Source of the DNA: Caryophanales bacterium UBA6865 | GTDB lineage: Bacteria; Bacillota_I; Bacilli_A; RFN20; CAG-826 | DNA: 64,000 bases | Reading direction: 5' to 3' | Assembly (NCBI GenBank): GCA_002449265.1 | Contig: DKCV01000022.1 | Coordinates: 85,601 to 149,600 of the forward strand | In this document: positions 63,939 through 64,000 of the stretch, piece by piece | How the letters are laid out: each line of letters begins with the position of its first letter | Numbering within the stretch: the stretch's first letter is position 1 | The notes under the pieces: generated by a model | What the model was told of the DNA's origin: nothing | The model's input: only the letters and a program-made list of their open reading frames with translations | Databases searched by the model: none | Position numbers and translations under genes: made by a program

Positions 63939-64000
63939 TTCCGTATACATGAATTTTTATACCATCGAAGATTTAGGTGAAAAATTTGTTTTCATTTATG

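Overview
The window looks like a chromosome segment of a low-GC Gram-positive bacterium, most likely an uncultured gut member of the Bacilli close to the Mollicutes/Erysipelotrichia/RF39 group. The grounds are AT-rich DNA, Firmicute-type ribosome binding sites, many lipobox lipoproteins, BspA-like and MacB-FtsX surface proteins, LytTR/GHKL two-component systems, a complete tmRNA whose tag frame resembles Mollicute tags, and a pncB-nadD-nadE NAD salvage operon. TGA is used as a stop, so the code is standard. The taxonomic placement is inference.

Layout. 0-4.1 kb: end of a surface protein, a PF09820-type ATPase/nuclease, a DUF3990 remnant and an AAA_14-DUF4143 ATPase. 4.4-12.5 kb: LytTR regulator and GHKL kinase, then a modular lipoprotein and a domain-permuted GH3 glycosidase with membrane anchors. 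12.7-21.7 kb: accessory region with a broken DUF3990 module, DUF4143 ATPases, a HipA-like kinase between 36-bp direct repeats and a Fic fragment. 21.7-27.4 kb: alpha/beta hydrolase, MacB-like ABC transporter and an ATPase_2-type ATPase. 27.6-40.7 kb: five large extracellular proteins (BspA-like lipoprotein, two further lipoproteins, a second permuted GH3 and a 1,061-residue secreted protein). 40.9-50.5 kb: ATPase genes and relics, a second LytTR/GHKL system in opposite orientation, trpS and a frameshifted PF09820 gene. 50.6-54.7 kb: pncB-nadD-nadE. 54.9-64 kb: AbiE toxin-antitoxin pair, repeat-bearing membrane protein, tmRNA, higBA with a decayed tandem copy, a candidate type I toxin, a GC-rich GH35 relic, another DUF4143 ATPase and a YoeB-like toxin lacking its usual C-terminus.

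The most striking structure is a dispersed family of about ten ATPase genes (AAA_14-DUF4143, ATPase_2/DUF234 and PF09820), each transcribed alone and each ending in a PD-(D/E)XK-like or decayed nuclease domain. Most carry a private set of short repeats in the promoter. For the main DUF4143 subgroup the repeats come as 3-4 copies exactly 33-34 bp apart. The sequence differs from gene to gene, while spacing and position relative to the start are conserved. Two further arrays precede gene relics. PF09820 genes instead carry 10-bp-phased repeats, and the CGK-type DUF4143 genes carry inverted repeats. I infer gene-specific autoregulation, or self-recognition, by each ATPase. Around these genes are toxin-antitoxin modules and many relics (DUF3990, Fic, HigA, GH35, PF09820), so the region is an accessory zone with high turnover laid over a surface-polysaccharide and housekeeping backbone.
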